From positions 4,860,001-4,924,000 of the forward strand of contig NZ_JASTLC010000001.1 of assembly GCF_030499575.1 (NCBI RefSeq): 64,000 bases of DNA, read 5' to 3'. Of this stretch, positions 24,975 to 33,678 are shown piece by piece. Position numbers and translations under genes: made by a program. Position 1 is the stretch's first letter. Each line of letters begins with the position of its first letter. Source of the stretch: Streptomyces sp. DG2A-72 (lineage in GTDB: Bacteria > Actinomycetota > Actinomycetes > Streptomycetales > Streptomycetaceae). The notes beneath the pieces were generated by a model that was not told the origin of the DNA, searched no databases, and saw nothing but the letters and a program-made list of their open reading frames with translations.

Positions 24975-25490
24975 TCAGTGGCCGGCTTCGGCGTGGTCAC
25001 CGTGGTCGCTGAGCTGCGCTTCGAACCAGTCGTGCAGGGCATCGATCAGCGCGGGCTCTTCGGTGTTGTAGGTGAGGGTGGCCCCGTCGGGCCGCTCCCG
25101 GTAGCGCACCTCGATGCGTTCGTAGCCGTCTTCCAGCTCCGCCAGGCCCGGCATGTTCTCGCCGTGGATCTGGGCAGGGTCGCCGAAGTCGCCCCGGCTG
25201 AACGCTTTGGCCTCCTGTCGGAGGTGTGTGCGTATGAGGCCGATCTGCTTGGCGTCGTCGGACTGGTCCGCGACGACCTCCTGGACCCCGCCCATCACAG
25301 TGGGGGTGAAGTGGTGAGTGGTCTGTTCGAGATCGAAGGGCATCACGCTCTGACCGCGTTCGGCGACCGTCTCCTTCCGGTCTCGGCTGTCCTGCCACGG
25401 GCCGCCGATCAGCAGGACTGCGGCCAGCGCCGCGCCGACACCTCCCGCGGTGATCCCCGCCGTCAACAGTCGGCGCTTGCCGTCATTCAT
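24975..25490 (-). CDS. Conserved membrane-anchored or exported protein
   Basis: A 171-residue protein with an uncleaved-looking hydrophobic N-terminus (AGITAGGVGAALAAVLLIGG) and a soluble His/Asp/Glu-rich remainder (EQTTHHFTPTVMGG, HGENMPGLAELEDGYERIEVRYRER). It sits 12 bases after the MarR gene and 1 base before the GNAT gene. Similar Streptomyces proteins are sometimes called aspartate carbamoyltransferase, but no such motifs are visible. Function unknown. Confidence 0.7.
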   Translation of the reverse strand: MNDGKRRLLTAGITAGGVGAALAAVLLIGGPWQDSRDRKETVAERGQSVMPFDLEQTTHHFTPTVMGGVQEVVADQSDDAKQIGLIRTHLRQEAKAFSRGDFGDPAQIHGENMPGLAELEDGYERIEVRYRERPDGATLTYNTEEPALIDALHDWFEAQLSDHGDHAEAGH

Positions 25491-25502
25491 CCAGTGCCTC
25501 CG

Positions 25503-25925
25503 TCAGGACTCCGAGGGCGTGCAGCACGCCCGCTCGTTCGTGGGGTGGAATCGCATCAAGCAACCGGGAGAACTTCTCCCCCGCGCGTCGGCGAGGTTGT
25601 GCGCAGCTTTCTGCCCTGAGGGCGTTAGACGCAGGACCACGCCACGGCCGTCGCCGGGGGCCGCGGCGCGTTCGACCCAGCCGCGGGCAGCCAGCTGCCC
25701 GACGAGCCGACTGACGGTGCTCTTCTCCAGTCGCAGCCGGCGGCCCAGTTCCACCTGCCGCAGTTCGCCCTCCTGCGCAAGCTCACCGAGGGCGTGCGCC
25801 TCGGAGACGGGGATCGCCTGACCACACGGCGTGCGTTCGGGCTGGTGCAGCCCGAACGCACGGACGAAGCCCCGCAGCACATCCTGCAGCAGGGCAGGAT
25901 CCGCTTCTCCACCAACTTCCGACAT
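25503..25925 (-). CDS. MarR-family regulator
   Basis: A 140-residue winged helix: ALGELAQEGELRQVELGRRL, recognition helix EKSTVSRLVGQLAARGWV and wing PGDGRGVVLRLTPSG. The ATG at 25925 overlaps a 19-bp repeated operator, so autorepression is likely. It heads the operon with the exported protein, the GNAT enzyme and the truncated tauE. Confidence 0.88.
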   Translation of the reverse strand: MSEVGGEADPALLQDVLRGFVRAFGLHQPERTPCGQAIPVSEAHALGELAQEGELRQVELGRRLRLEKSTVSRLVGQLAARGWVERAAAPGDGRGVVLRLTPSGQKAAHNLADARGRSSPGCLMRFHPTNERACCTPSES

Positions 25926-25963
25926 GGTTCGACCGTACAACCAGATTGTTCGACGGCACAACC
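25924..25963. promoter_or_regulatory. Tandem 19-bp MarR operator candidates
   Basis: ATGGTTCGACCGTACAACC (25924-25942) and ATTGTTCGACGGCACAACC (25945-25963) match at 16 of 19 positions, two bases apart. Each is itself an imperfect palindrome (GGTT..AACC, TTGT..ACAA). The first covers the marR start codon. Confidence 0.65.
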
Positions 25964-26084
25964 ATTTCTCTGTATTGCGCTTGCCAGGAGTCCGGCACTC
26001 CGGCCACCTGCCCGTCGACGCACTTCTCGGCATGCTGGGCAGTGGCCCGGGGTCAGGGGCAACGGAGGTGTTCGCCGAACGGCG

Positions 26085-26258
26085 GTGCGTCTCGACGAGG
26101 AAAGGGACAGCTACCTCGTGCAGGGGTGGAAGGTGGAGGGCATCGAGCGTCTCGGGCAGATGGACATCCCCGGCCACGAGTCGGTGGTGGAGATCCCCCG
26201 GCGCATGGCGCAGTTCTTCCTGAAGGTGAAGAAGGCCGATGAGGACCCCGACCTTTGA
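26085..26258 (+). CDS. Small partner protein upstream of the DUF6879 gene
   Basis: A frame of 57 residues from a GTG at 26085: DSYLVQGWKVEGIERLG, IPGHESVVEIPRRMAQFF. Streptomyces DUF6879 genes are often preceded by such a short strand-rich protein. The true start is uncertain because no ATG is in frame and upstream residues look unrelated. It overlaps the DUF6879 start by 20 bases. Function unknown, and with a broken partner it may be decaying. Confidence 0.45.
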   Translation: MRLDEERDSYLVQGWKVEGIERLGQMDIPGHESVVEIPRRMAQFFLKVKKADEDPDL

Positions 26259-26588
26259 GGAGCTGTTCCGCGACTGCCAGCGGACGGCCGTCCATCTGGA
26301 GATGCGCGACGCCAACATGAAGTCGGACCCGGCCTTCATCGACTGGAAAGCCGGCATGACACTCGACCCGGCCGAACGCTGGGGCGACTGGCACAGCATC
26401 GTCACGGAGGCGACCTCGCGAGGCGTCGAGGTCCGCCGGGCCCGGGTCGGCTCGACGCCCGTCAGCAAATACATCCGCTGCACCTCACGGAGGACCCGGA
26501 GGTCACGAAGCTCTGCGAGTCGGCCTTCGCGGCCGTGTGGGCGCGGGCAACACCGCACGCAGAGTTCCACCCGGCCGAGTCGGCCTGA
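26239..26588 (+). pseudogene. DUF6879 gene with internal deletion
   Basis: TFEELFRDCQRTAVHLEMRD and VEVRRARVGSTPVSKYIR are the conserved first half of DUF6879. The middle is missing, and the end resumes in another frame as HLTEDPEVTKLCESAFAAVW...ATPHAEFHPAESA, the usual C-terminus. An out-of-frame deletion of several tens of codons explains this. DUF6879 proteins are common next to DNA-binding proteins in Streptomyces; function unknown. Confidence 0.75.
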
Positions 26589-26790
26589 CAGCTCGAACAG
26601 CACCGTCGCAGCCACGTGACATCGCCATCTTCGAGCGTTCAGGAAGCCCGCAGGGCCGGCTGCTGTGGTGCGGCTCGGCGCCGCCCCTCACAGGACGGCT
26701 GCGGCCGGGCGACACCCCACTGCGGGGACGGGCCGGACTGGTACTGGTCATCCGCTCCCCCGACCACCGCCCGCGGTGCTCGACAGCCGC

Positions 26791-26826
26791 GCCCGGGGCC
26801 GGTGAAGCGCTTCACCGGCCCCGGGC
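26791..26826. terminator. 36-bp perfect palindrome, terminator
   Basis: GCCCGGGGCCGGTGAAGC and its exact complement follow each other without a loop. It lies 11 bases beyond the stop of the secreted-protein gene on the minus strand. There is no U-tract, as is usual in Streptomyces. Confidence 0.75.
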
Positions 26827-26837
26827 GACGGGTGGAC

Positions 26838-27356
26838 TCAGCGCGCCACCTTGAAGCCGACCGGCACGAAGTAGCTCCAGTCCTTGCCCTCCGCGCCAGT
26901 CGTGGCGTTGACGCGGGTGACCTTCTTGTCCCAGTTCTTCGGCAGGGACACCTTCACCTTGTACGTGGCGCTGGCGCCGGACTTCAGGGTCTTGTCCACC
27001 GCGAACGCCGCGAACGAGTGGGTGCCGCCGTTGTGCTGGGGCGTGTGGCCCCACTGAAGGGTCTTCCACTTGCCGTGGACCAGCTCCTTGAGGACGGGCT
27101 GGTCGGCGGCGTAGGTGCTGTAACCGACATCGACGTGCTTGACGGTGTGGTCCGTGAAGTTGTGCACGGTGACCGTGAACGTCTTGGCCGCTCCGCCCGG
27201 CTTGAGCGTGACGTGCTTTGACCAGCCGCCGACCGACACCTCCGGCCCCGCCGCTCCGGCCGCGTACGCGGATCCCGCCCCCAGCACGGAACCGGCGACG
27301 ACGGCCGCCCCCAGTGCGAGACCGAGCCCACCGGTCCTACGGAACACGCCGCCCAT
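26838..27356 (-). CDS. Secreted beta-rich protein
   Basis: A 172-residue protein behind AAGGGGA. The Sec signal is RRTGGLGLALGAAVVAGSVLG with cleavage near AYA-AG. The mature part alternates strands (HVTLKPGGAAKTFTVTVHNF, SATYKVKVSLPKNW), like a small Ig/DUF11-type fold. No LPxTG anchor or catalytic motif. It stands alone between a strong terminator and an inverted-repeat promoter region. Confidence 0.8.
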   Translation of the reverse strand: MGGVFRRTGGLGLALGAAVVAGSVLGAGSAYAAGAAGPEVSVGGWSKHVTLKPGGAAKTFTVTVHNFTDHTVKHVDVGYSTYAADQPVLKELVHGKWKTLQWGHTPQHNGGTHSFAAFAVDKTLKSGASATYKVKVSLPKNWDKKVTRVNATTGAEGKDWSYFVPVGFKVAR

Positions 27357-27405
27357 GTGAAGTCCCCTTTCCAAGGTTCTTTCCGTTGCTCTGCGCCTTT
27401 GACAA

Positions 27406-27435
27406 GACGTGGAAAGAAATATTCCGTTCCACGTC
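27406..27435. promoter_or_regulatory. Inverted repeat upstream of the secreted-protein gene
   Basis: GACGTGGAA and TTCCACGTC, perfect 9-bp arms separated by AGAAATATTCCG. It ends 50 bases before the start at 27356, at promoter distance, and is AT-rich in its centre. Likely a dimeric regulator site. Confidence 0.5.
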
Positions 27436-27519
27436 GTTTCACTGAGAGTGATTCAGGTGGCGTCCCACCGGTTCCGGAGCATCGCCATGCTTTGCACGGC
27501 GATGGACATCGCTTTGCTC

Positions 27520-27881
27520 GCTCAGTGCCCTGCTACCTGCGACCAGGCCGGTGCGACGAGGCCCGCAGCCACGCCGAGCAGGCGCTGGTCCTGGCGCGCG
27601 ACCACTCATTCCGCGTGGTGGAGGGCCAGGCCCTGACCGTCCTGTGCGGCACAGCGCAGTCCGAGTCGGCGTACGCCATAGCCGTACCCCTCGGCCGTGA
27701 GGCACTGGTCATACACCGTGAGACCGACCACCGACTCGGCGAAGCCCGCACCCTCCTGGCTCTTGCCCGCGCCGTCGGGAAGGGCGACGACGCTGCCGCT
27801 GACCTCATGAGGGAGCAGGCGTTGGACATCTTCTCAGATGTGGGCGTTCCTGCGGATAGTCATAAAGATCTCGACTTCTGA
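27520..27881 (+). pseudogene. TPR fragment of an AfsR/SARP-type regulator
   Basis: Two tetratricopeptide units can be read: EQALVLARDHSFRVVEGQAL and GREALVIHRETDHRLGEART, then MREQALDIFSDVGVP. These match the C-terminal TPR part of large Streptomyces SARP/NB-ARC regulators. No winged helix or ATPase part precedes, and no start is evident. It is a terminal fragment of a lost gene. Confidence 0.6.
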
Positions 27882-28008
27882 CGTTTGCACACCCGTGACC
27901 GGAACCTTCCGAGACGGGCTCGGCGCTTCGTAAGCCCTGCTGCACCGCAGGTCAGGACGTTCCCGCACATGGGCTCCCACCGTTCGCGGTGGGGCCCTTC
28001 GGCGTGGC

Positions 28009-28419
28009 TCACCTGGGCGCGGAGTGCAGCTCGCGCACCAACTGTGGGGTGAGAAGTTCGCCGGCGCGATCGGCGAGGACGGCCATTTCGTAGCCGACCA
28101 GGCCGACGTCGCACCCTTCGGCGGCGAGGACGCCGAGGCAGCTGCCGTCGCGGATGCGACCGACCATGAGGAAGCCCCCGAGCATTTCGATCATGACGAG
28201 CTTCATGCCATGGAAGCCGTGTGCTGTCGCCGCGTTCTGGGCGAGGCTGGTGATGCCGGAGACCACGGCGGCGAGGTGGTCGGCACGATCTCGGCCGAGG
28301 GTGTCCGAGGCGGCCATGAGCAGACCGTCGGATGAGACGGCGACGGCGTCGGTGACGCCGTCGGTGGTGCGCACGAACTCCGAGACGAGCCAGCCGAAAC
28401 TCTGGACGGCGGTGGTCAC
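28009..28419 (-). CDS. Roadblock/LC7 protein (conservon CvnB)
   Basis: A 136-residue roadblock/LC7 protein: DAVAVSSDGLLMAASDTLGR, HLAAVVSGITSLAQNA and GFLMVGRIRDGSCLGVLA. In Streptomyces conservons CvnB binds the GTPase CvnD and the sensor CvnA at the membrane. Its ATG overlaps the cvnA stop by 4 bases. The usual cvnC (DUF742) and cvnD (GTPase) genes do not follow. Confidence 0.9.
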   Translation of the reverse strand: MTTAVQSFGWLVSEFVRTTDGVTDAVAVSSDGLLMAASDTLGRDRADHLAAVVSGITSLAQNAATAHGFHGMKLVMIEMLGGFLMVGRIRDGSCLGVLAAEGCDVGLVGYEMAVLADRAGELLTPQLVRELHSAPR

Positions 28420-30542
28420 GATGACGCTCCTTGGGAGGTTCTGGCTTCGGCCCTGGCGACACCTGCCCGGAAGCCGTTGAGCAGGGAGGAGACAGCCGGC
28501 CGGGCCTGCGGGCGTGCGGCGGAGTGGCCCTCCACAGGGGCAAGCAGGCGCCCGGGGAGGGCAAGGAGTGCGGACAGGCCGCCGCCAGGAGTGTCGAAGA
28601 GGTGGACTTGAGTGGCTTCACCGAGGCGATGGGCGAGTCGGCCGACGACGAGGTGGCCGAGGAACCGGGTGGGTGCGGCGAGCAGGGCCTCCTCGCCGGA
28701 GTCGGCGAGGAGGACGCGCGCACGTTCTTTGTCGGCCTCGGACATGCCGATGCCGTGGTCGACGACAGCGAAGCAGTACGTGTCGTCCTCTGTGTCGCAC
28801 CAGCCGTGCACCTCGACCATTTCGGTCGGTGGCGAGAAATTCAGCCCGTTCTCGATGAGTTCGGCGAGGAGGTGGGCGACATCGGCGACGGCGTGCCCGC
28901 GCACCCGCACCGGCTCCACGGTCGCGATCAGGACCCGACGGTACTGCTCCACCTCGGCGACAGCGGCTTGGACGACTTCCAGGCCGTCGGAGGGTGCTGC
29001 CGTGGGCCGCGGCGGATTCTGCCCGGCGAGGACCAGCAGGCTTTCCGCGTTGCGCCGCATACGGGTGGCGAGGTGATCGAGCTCGAAAAGCTCGGCGAGG
29101 GCGTCCGGGTCGAGTTCCTGCCGTTCCAGGCGAGTGATGAGGCCGAGCTGACGACGCACGAGGTTCTGGTTGCGGCGGCCGAGATTGGCGAGCGATTCGG
29201 TGGTGTTGCGGCGCAGGCCGGCCTGCTGGGCGGCCAGGTGGAGAGCGGTGTGTTCCACCTGCCGCAGGGACGCTGCGACCTCGGCGATCTCCGCCGCGCC
29301 GCCCAGCAGCCGTGCATCAGGGTTGCCCGGCGCGTCCGCCGGCGGGAGGAGCCCCACAGGGTCCTGCGGGGACTGCTGGATACGGGCGACGGCCCCGGGC
29401 AACCGGTGCCGCGCCACATCGTGGGCAGCCTCGGCGAGCGCGCGGAGCGGGCGGGTGAGGGAACGGGAGGCAAAAGCGGCGAGGCCCGCGACGAGGGCGG
29501 CCATCAACGTTGCCGCGACAAGATAGGCGGCGAGGGCCCGCTCGGCGTCGTGGCTGAGCCGATCGGCCCGGCCCTGTACGTCGTCACCGACCGACTGCTG
29601 AACGGCGTACAGGTCGTCGACGAGTACGGTCATCACGTCCCACCAGGTGCCCGCGTCGGCGCGCAGCGCGGAGCCGTCGGCGGCACGTTCGGCCTGATTC
29701 TCGTAGGCGGTGGCGCGTTCGGCGTCGTCGGTTCCGAAGGCCTTCGTCAGGGCCGCGCGCTGGGGTGCGGTGGCCACCTGGCGGAAGCGGGCGAGGGCGG
29801 CGACACGCGTGGCGCGGACTTCGGTGAAATCGAGGTACGCGCGGCTGTGGAAGGCGCCTTCGGCGAACACGCCGTTGAGGAGTCCGCGTTCGAGAGCGAC
29901 GGACTCCTTGGCCGCGGCCAGCTCCCGCAACGCGGTGAGCCCGTCACGAAGTTGACGGTCGGCGCCAGTCGCGGTCTCCGCCACCGGATCGACGGCGTTC
30001 AGGGCATCAACGGCGGTGGTGTAGAAGGCAAGGGTCGCGGCCTGGTCGGCGGTTCCCCTGTCGGCAGCGGCTCGGGTGTCGGCGAGGCGCCGCAACTTCC
30101 GCTGGATGACTTCCTCGACCGTGCTTTCGCTACCCATTCCGCGCAGTGCCGTGTCAACGCGCTTGCGCGTAGCACCGAGCTGTGGGCGGAACTCCTCCTC
30201 GCCGCCCAACAGGCCGTTGGTCAGGCCGCGCTCGCGCTGCAGCTGGTGCACCAGGGCCTGGATCCGCAGGCTGAGGCCAACCTCGGCACGGGTCGTCCGG
30301 GCATCGCCGAAAGCCTCGGCGCGCCCGTGCACCGCGAGACCGGCCACCGCCAGCAGCAGACAGATCGGGACCGCGATGACCACCGCCACCCGGCCCCTGA
30401 TGCTGCGCCAGCCAGGCATCGACCGTCGGCCGGGAGCCGTTCCGCCGCCGTGGTGGCGCCCTGAACTGCCGTTGTCGTACCGGCCCTTGCCGATCGCGGC
30501 AAGCCGTCCGTGCAGCAGCCGTACAAGCGTCCACACCCTCAT
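28416..30542 (-). CDS. CvnA-type sensor histidine kinase with NIT domain
   Basis: A 708-residue membrane sensor. TM1 (GRVAVVIAVPICLLLAVAGL), an extracellular nitrate-sensing NIT region (QRERGLTNGLLGGE, KESVALERGLLNGVFAEG), TM2 (AAYLVAATLMAALVAGLAAF) and HAMP, then a dimerisation segment and an HATPase: LLAELIENGLNFSPP (N box), FAVVDHGIGM (G1). In conservons this kinase-like ATPase partners CvnB. The real start may be one of several downstream Met or Val codons. Confidence 0.9.
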   Translation of the reverse strand: MRVWTLVRLLHGRLAAIGKGRYDNGSSGRHHGGGTAPGRRSMPGWRSIRGRVAVVIAVPICLLLAVAGLAVHGRAEAFGDARTTRAEVGLSLRIQALVHQLQRERGLTNGLLGGEEEFRPQLGATRKRVDTALRGMGSESTVEEVIQRKLRRLADTRAAADRGTADQAATLAFYTTAVDALNAVDPVAETATGADRQLRDGLTALRELAAAKESVALERGLLNGVFAEGAFHSRAYLDFTEVRATRVAALARFRQVATAPQRAALTKAFGTDDAERATAYENQAERAADGSALRADAGTWWDVMTVLVDDLYAVQQSVGDDVQGRADRLSHDAERALAAYLVAATLMAALVAGLAAFASRSLTRPLRALAEAAHDVARHRLPGAVARIQQSPQDPVGLLPPADAPGNPDARLLGGAAEIAEVAASLRQVEHTALHLAAQQAGLRRNTTESLANLGRRNQNLVRRQLGLITRLERQELDPDALAELFELDHLATRMRRNAESLLVLAGQNPPRPTAAPSDGLEVVQAAVAEVEQYRRVLIATVEPVRVRGHAVADVAHLLAELIENGLNFSPPTEMVEVHGWCDTEDDTYCFAVVDHGIGMSEADKERARVLLADSGEEALLAAPTRFLGHLVVGRLAHRLGEATQVHLFDTPGGGLSALLALPGRLLAPVEGHSAARPQARPAVSSLLNGFRAGVARAEARTSQGASS

Positions 30543-30609
30543 GTCTCGACGCTAGTCCGACCCCCGCAGGGGCCGGTTTCCGACCTGTTAGGTCGCGTGG
30601 GAAGTTCCG

Positions 30610-31188
30610 TTGCGCCGCTCTCACACCACGGGAGGCGAGACTGTGACCGCGGATGCCCGACCATCAGGTACGAGCGGCCCGTTGCCGACGCTGTTCGTGC
30701 ACGGCGGCAGCCGGGTCATGGGCGACGCCGCCACCGACGACCGGCTGGTCCTCGAACTCGCCGTCCGCGCAGTTGCTGTTCCCCCCCCAGCACCGACTCG
30801 GGCCTTCGCCGCAGATTCCTACGATCCGTGGCTGGTACGAGCAGAGCGAGCAACCTTCGCGCCACGCCTGGACGCCGCCGCGATTGCGGTGGAGACGGCA
30901 CGCGCCGACGTACTGCTGGTCGCCGGTGCCGACGACGCGATGTGGCCCTCCCTGCGGTATGCGCAGCAGTTGGCCGCGCGACGTCACGCGGTCGGCGCGC
31001 CGGTGGAGGTGGTGGCCCGGGACGATGCAGGACACCGGCCACGCCTCCCCGGCGAGAGCCCCGCCGCGCCCTCGACGGCCTTCCTCTACGGCGGCACGGC
31101 CAGCGGCGACACCCCGCTCGGCCGGGCCGCCTGGGCGCCCATCCTTGAACGGCTCCGTCCAGCCCAGGCCGCAGCGGGTTCCCGGTAG
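30610..31188 (+). pseudogene. BAAT C-terminal/acyl-CoA thioesterase-like remnant
   Basis: The C-terminal half resembles the alpha/beta-hydrolase end of BAAT proteins: VLLVAGADDAMWPSLRYAQQ, DAGHRPRLPGE, FLYGGTASGD. The Asp and His of the triad are present, but the nucleophile elbow that should precede them is replaced by FVHGGSRVMGDAA and a short unrelated linker with a run of eight C at about 30781. I take it as a deletion derivative although the frame is open. It could still be a short hydrolase-like protein. Confidence 0.5.
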
Positions 31189-31376
31189 GAGGCGGCGGCG
31201 CATGCTGCTGCCCCGGGTCGGCTTGTGGGTCACGCGTTATGACGGTCCAGGTCGTGGCAGCCCAGCTGATCAGGGAATGGGACGTGGTGGGCCGGCGTCC
31301 GCAGCCGTCTCCCAATGGGCCGCTCCGGCCCGCCAATGACGCGTGCGGTGGTTGCGGTTCGTGACCCTGCGCACGG

Positions 31377-32528
31377 TCACGGACGTGATCCTTCCGGCAC
31401 GCCGAGCGTCGTCCGCTTCGCCCTGGGGTGTCGGCGGCGCCGGTCCCGTACCGGCCAGAGCAGGACGTATGTGGTGGAGACCGCGACGAAGCCGAGGCGG
31501 AACAGGCCGCGGGTCGCGTCGTCGGGGACGGTGAAGACGGTGCCGTACAGGGTGATCAGGCCGATCCAGCTCCACCAGGGGACCAGGCGGCGCTGGCCGA
31601 TGACGTCCCAGAGGAGGGTGCCCAGGAGGACGGACGCGCCGTAGTAGGTGTAGACGCTGGGGTCCAGGAGGATGCGGGCGTTGGTGCCGAGGAGGACGAC
31701 GGCGGGCCAGCGGCCTCGTCGGACGGCGATGCAGCCCAGCGCGAGGCCCAGTGCGGCCTGGGCGGGCCGGTCCCAGGGAGGGGTTTCGGGGTCGTTGACG
31801 CCCAGCCGGCGTAGGGCGGACGCGGGCTGGTTGGGGATGGTGAACTCGGCCGCGGCGAACGAATGCGGGGCGCCGAGGAAGAACGGCAGCCAGACGAGCG
31901 CGACCAGACCCGCGCACCACAGGCCCGCGCGCAGCCACTGCGTTCTCGGCAGGGCGAGCAGCAGCGGCAGGAAGACCAGTGCGGTCGGTTTGGAGTCGAT
32001 GGCCAGGGCCAGGAAGATGCCGGTCGCGGCCGGGTTGCGTCGGGTGAGGGAGCTCACGGCCAAGGTCGTGAAGAAGAGGGCCAGGACGTCGTCGAGGTGG
32101 CCGAAGCGGACCGCGACCTCGATCCACATCGGGATGAAGGCCAGGCCCGCGATCAGCACGCGCTGCCGCAGCCGCTGGTGGTTGGTCCCGGTGCCAAGGA
32201 AGTACTGGGCGGCGCTGCGTCCGGCCACCACAAGGATCACCAGGCCGAGCAGGGACATCACGGCGGCGGCCAGGAACTGCCCGACGGCCTCGGAGAAGGG
32301 GTTGAACAGGCCCGCCACCAGGAAGCTGACGGGTCCCATCTGCAGTTCGGGGTGATGGGCGTACAGGTTCAGCCCTCCGTCCGCCCTGCCGGAGCCCGCG
32401 TAGAGCAACTCCCCGCCGGTGCGCAGATAGTGCCAGGAGAACCCCCCGTGCGGCTCGACCACGGCGAACCACAGGACGGTCCAGGCCGCGAGCAGCACCA
32501 GGTGCACCCGCTGACTGATGACAGGCAC
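31377..32528 (-). CDS. Multi-spanning membrane protein, glycosyltransferase-like
   Basis: A 383-residue protein with about nine hydrophobic segments (VHLVLLAAWTVLWFAVV, FLAAAVMSLLGLVILVVAG, LRAGLWCAGLVALVWLPFFL). GTG at 32528 follows GGGAAAG. Short loops LDDVLALFF and DSKPTALVFLPLLLA recall polyprenol-phosphate-mannose-dependent (GT87-type) transferases, where an early-loop Asp is catalytic, but I cannot confirm this. Divergent from the deacetylase gene. Confidence 0.65.
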   Translation of the reverse strand: MPVISQRVHLVLLAAWTVLWFAVVEPHGGFSWHYLRTGGELLYAGSGRADGGLNLYAHHPELQMGPVSFLVAGLFNPFSEAVGQFLAAAVMSLLGLVILVVAGRSAAQYFLGTGTNHQRLRQRVLIAGLAFIPMWIEVAVRFGHLDDVLALFFTTLAVSSLTRRNPAATGIFLALAIDSKPTALVFLPLLLALPRTQWLRAGLWCAGLVALVWLPFFLGAPHSFAAAEFTIPNQPASALRRLGVNDPETPPWDRPAQAALGLALGCIAVRRGRWPAVVLLGTNARILLDPSVYTYYGASVLLGTLLWDVIGQRRLVPWWSWIGLITLYGTVFTVPDDATRGLFRLGFVAVSTTYVLLWPVRDRRRRHPRAKRTTLGVPEGSRP

Positions 32529-32764
32529 GCCCGCTTTCCCTTCGGCCCTTGTCGCCCCACATGGTCTCCACAGGTCATGGACCCCTTCTTGAGATGGCCG
32601 GACGGCAGGTCGGGTTCTGTCTTCGGCCGAGATCGGGTCGTACGACACAGGAGGGCCGTAAGCCTGCGGAATTGTCCCCGACCGGTAACAGACGGATCCC
32701 TCGGCCGGCTTCCTCCCTCTTCACGGACGCACAGGCTCCACAGCGACGGCGAGGGACAGCGGAC

Positions 32765-33568
32765 ATGAGGCGAAGTGGCGGACGAGGGTGGTACGGCAAG
32801 ATGCTCGCGGCGGCGGTCGGAGTGACCGCGGTGGCTGCCATGGTCTCGGTCTGGGACACACAGCTCGGTTCCACCGAGGGGCGGCCCGCCAGGACTGACG
32901 TCTCGACGCCCGCCAACTCGTCCCAGCCGAGCGCGCAGTCACCGGGCCGGAAGAAGGTGGCGTCCGTGTCGCCGGAGATCGCGCATGCCTCGGACGGAGG
33001 TGCCCGCAGCCTCAACATCACCATCGACGACGGGCCGGACCCCACCTGGACACCGGAGGCGCTGCAGGTGCTGCGGGACAACGGGGTGAAGGCCACGTTC
33101 TGCATGGTGGGCACGCAGGCTCGCGCCCATCCGGACCTGGTCAAGGAGGTGGTGGCGGCCGGGCACCGGCTCTGTGACCACACGGTGTCGCACGACGTCG
33201 CCATGGACAAGAAGTCCGAGGCCTATCAGTCACAGCAGATACTCGACGCCGAGCGCATGATCACCGAGGCGTCCGGGGGCGTACGGCCGATGTACTACCG
33301 GGCCCCGGGCGGTGCCTTCACCCCGTACAGCCGCCACCTCGCCGCGTCCCATGGCATGCGCCCGCTCGGCTGGAACGTCGACACCATGGATTGGAAGCGC
33401 CCCGGTACGGAGACCATCGTCGCCACCGTCAAGAACGAGATCTCCAACGGCCCGACCCTCCTCTTCCACGACGCGGGTGGAGACCGCTCCCAGACCGTGG
33501 CCGCCCTGCGGGAAGTCCTGCCGTGGTTGAAGGAGCAGGGGTATTCGTTCGGGTTCCCCGTGCGCTGA
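32765..33568 (+). CDS. Polysaccharide (NodB-type) deacetylase
   Basis: A 267-residue exported protein: N-terminal anchor AAAVGVTAVAAMVSV, a Ser/Pro-rich linker, then the NodB domain. Motif 1 TIDDGPD, motif 2 HTVSHD (metal His), motif 3 YYRAPGGAFT, motif 4 DTMDW and motif 5 LLFHDAGGDRSQT are all present, so it should be an active metal-dependent N-deacetylase of cell-wall or chitin-like glycans. The last codons are the first unit of a 22-bp tandem repeat. Confidence 0.92.
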   Translation: MRRSGGRGWYGKMLAAAVGVTAVAAMVSVWDTQLGSTEGRPARTDVSTPANSSQPSAQSPGRKKVASVSPEIAHASDGGARSLNITIDDGPDPTWTPEALQVLRDNGVKATFCMVGTQARAHPDLVKEVVAAGHRLCDHTVSHDVAMDKKSEAYQSQQILDAERMITEASGGVRPMYYRAPGGAFTPYSRHLAASHGMRPLGWNVDTMDWKRPGTETIVATVKNEISNGPTLLFHDAGGDRSQTVAALREVLPWLKEQGYSFGFPVR

Positions 33569-33641
33569 ACCGGATTTCCTCGTGCACTGATCCCGAATTC
33601 CCCGCGCGCTGAACCCGACTTCCCCGTGTGCCGATCCCGGT
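33554..33641. repeat. Four 22-bp tandem repeats across the deacetylase stop codon
   Basis: Units start at 33554, 33576, 33598 and 33620, all of the form TTCCYCGYGYRCYGAWCCSG. The first contains the last sense codons and the TGA of the deacetylase. Alternating units are more alike (CTGAACC versus TGATCCC), hinting at a 44-bp higher-order unit. Confidence 0.8.
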
Positions 33642-33678
33642 CGTGCCCCACCCGGCGCCTTGCGGGGCCGCGCGGTCC

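Noticed and set aside
24975..25490. Aspartate carbamoyltransferase
   Set aside because: The protein is 171 residues with a membrane anchor and none of the ATCase carbamoyl-phosphate motifs.
26616..26800. Possible coding sequence after the DUF6879 relic (RDIAIFERSGSPQGRLLWCG)
   Set aside because: No start, no family resemblance and only about 60 codons; not enough support.
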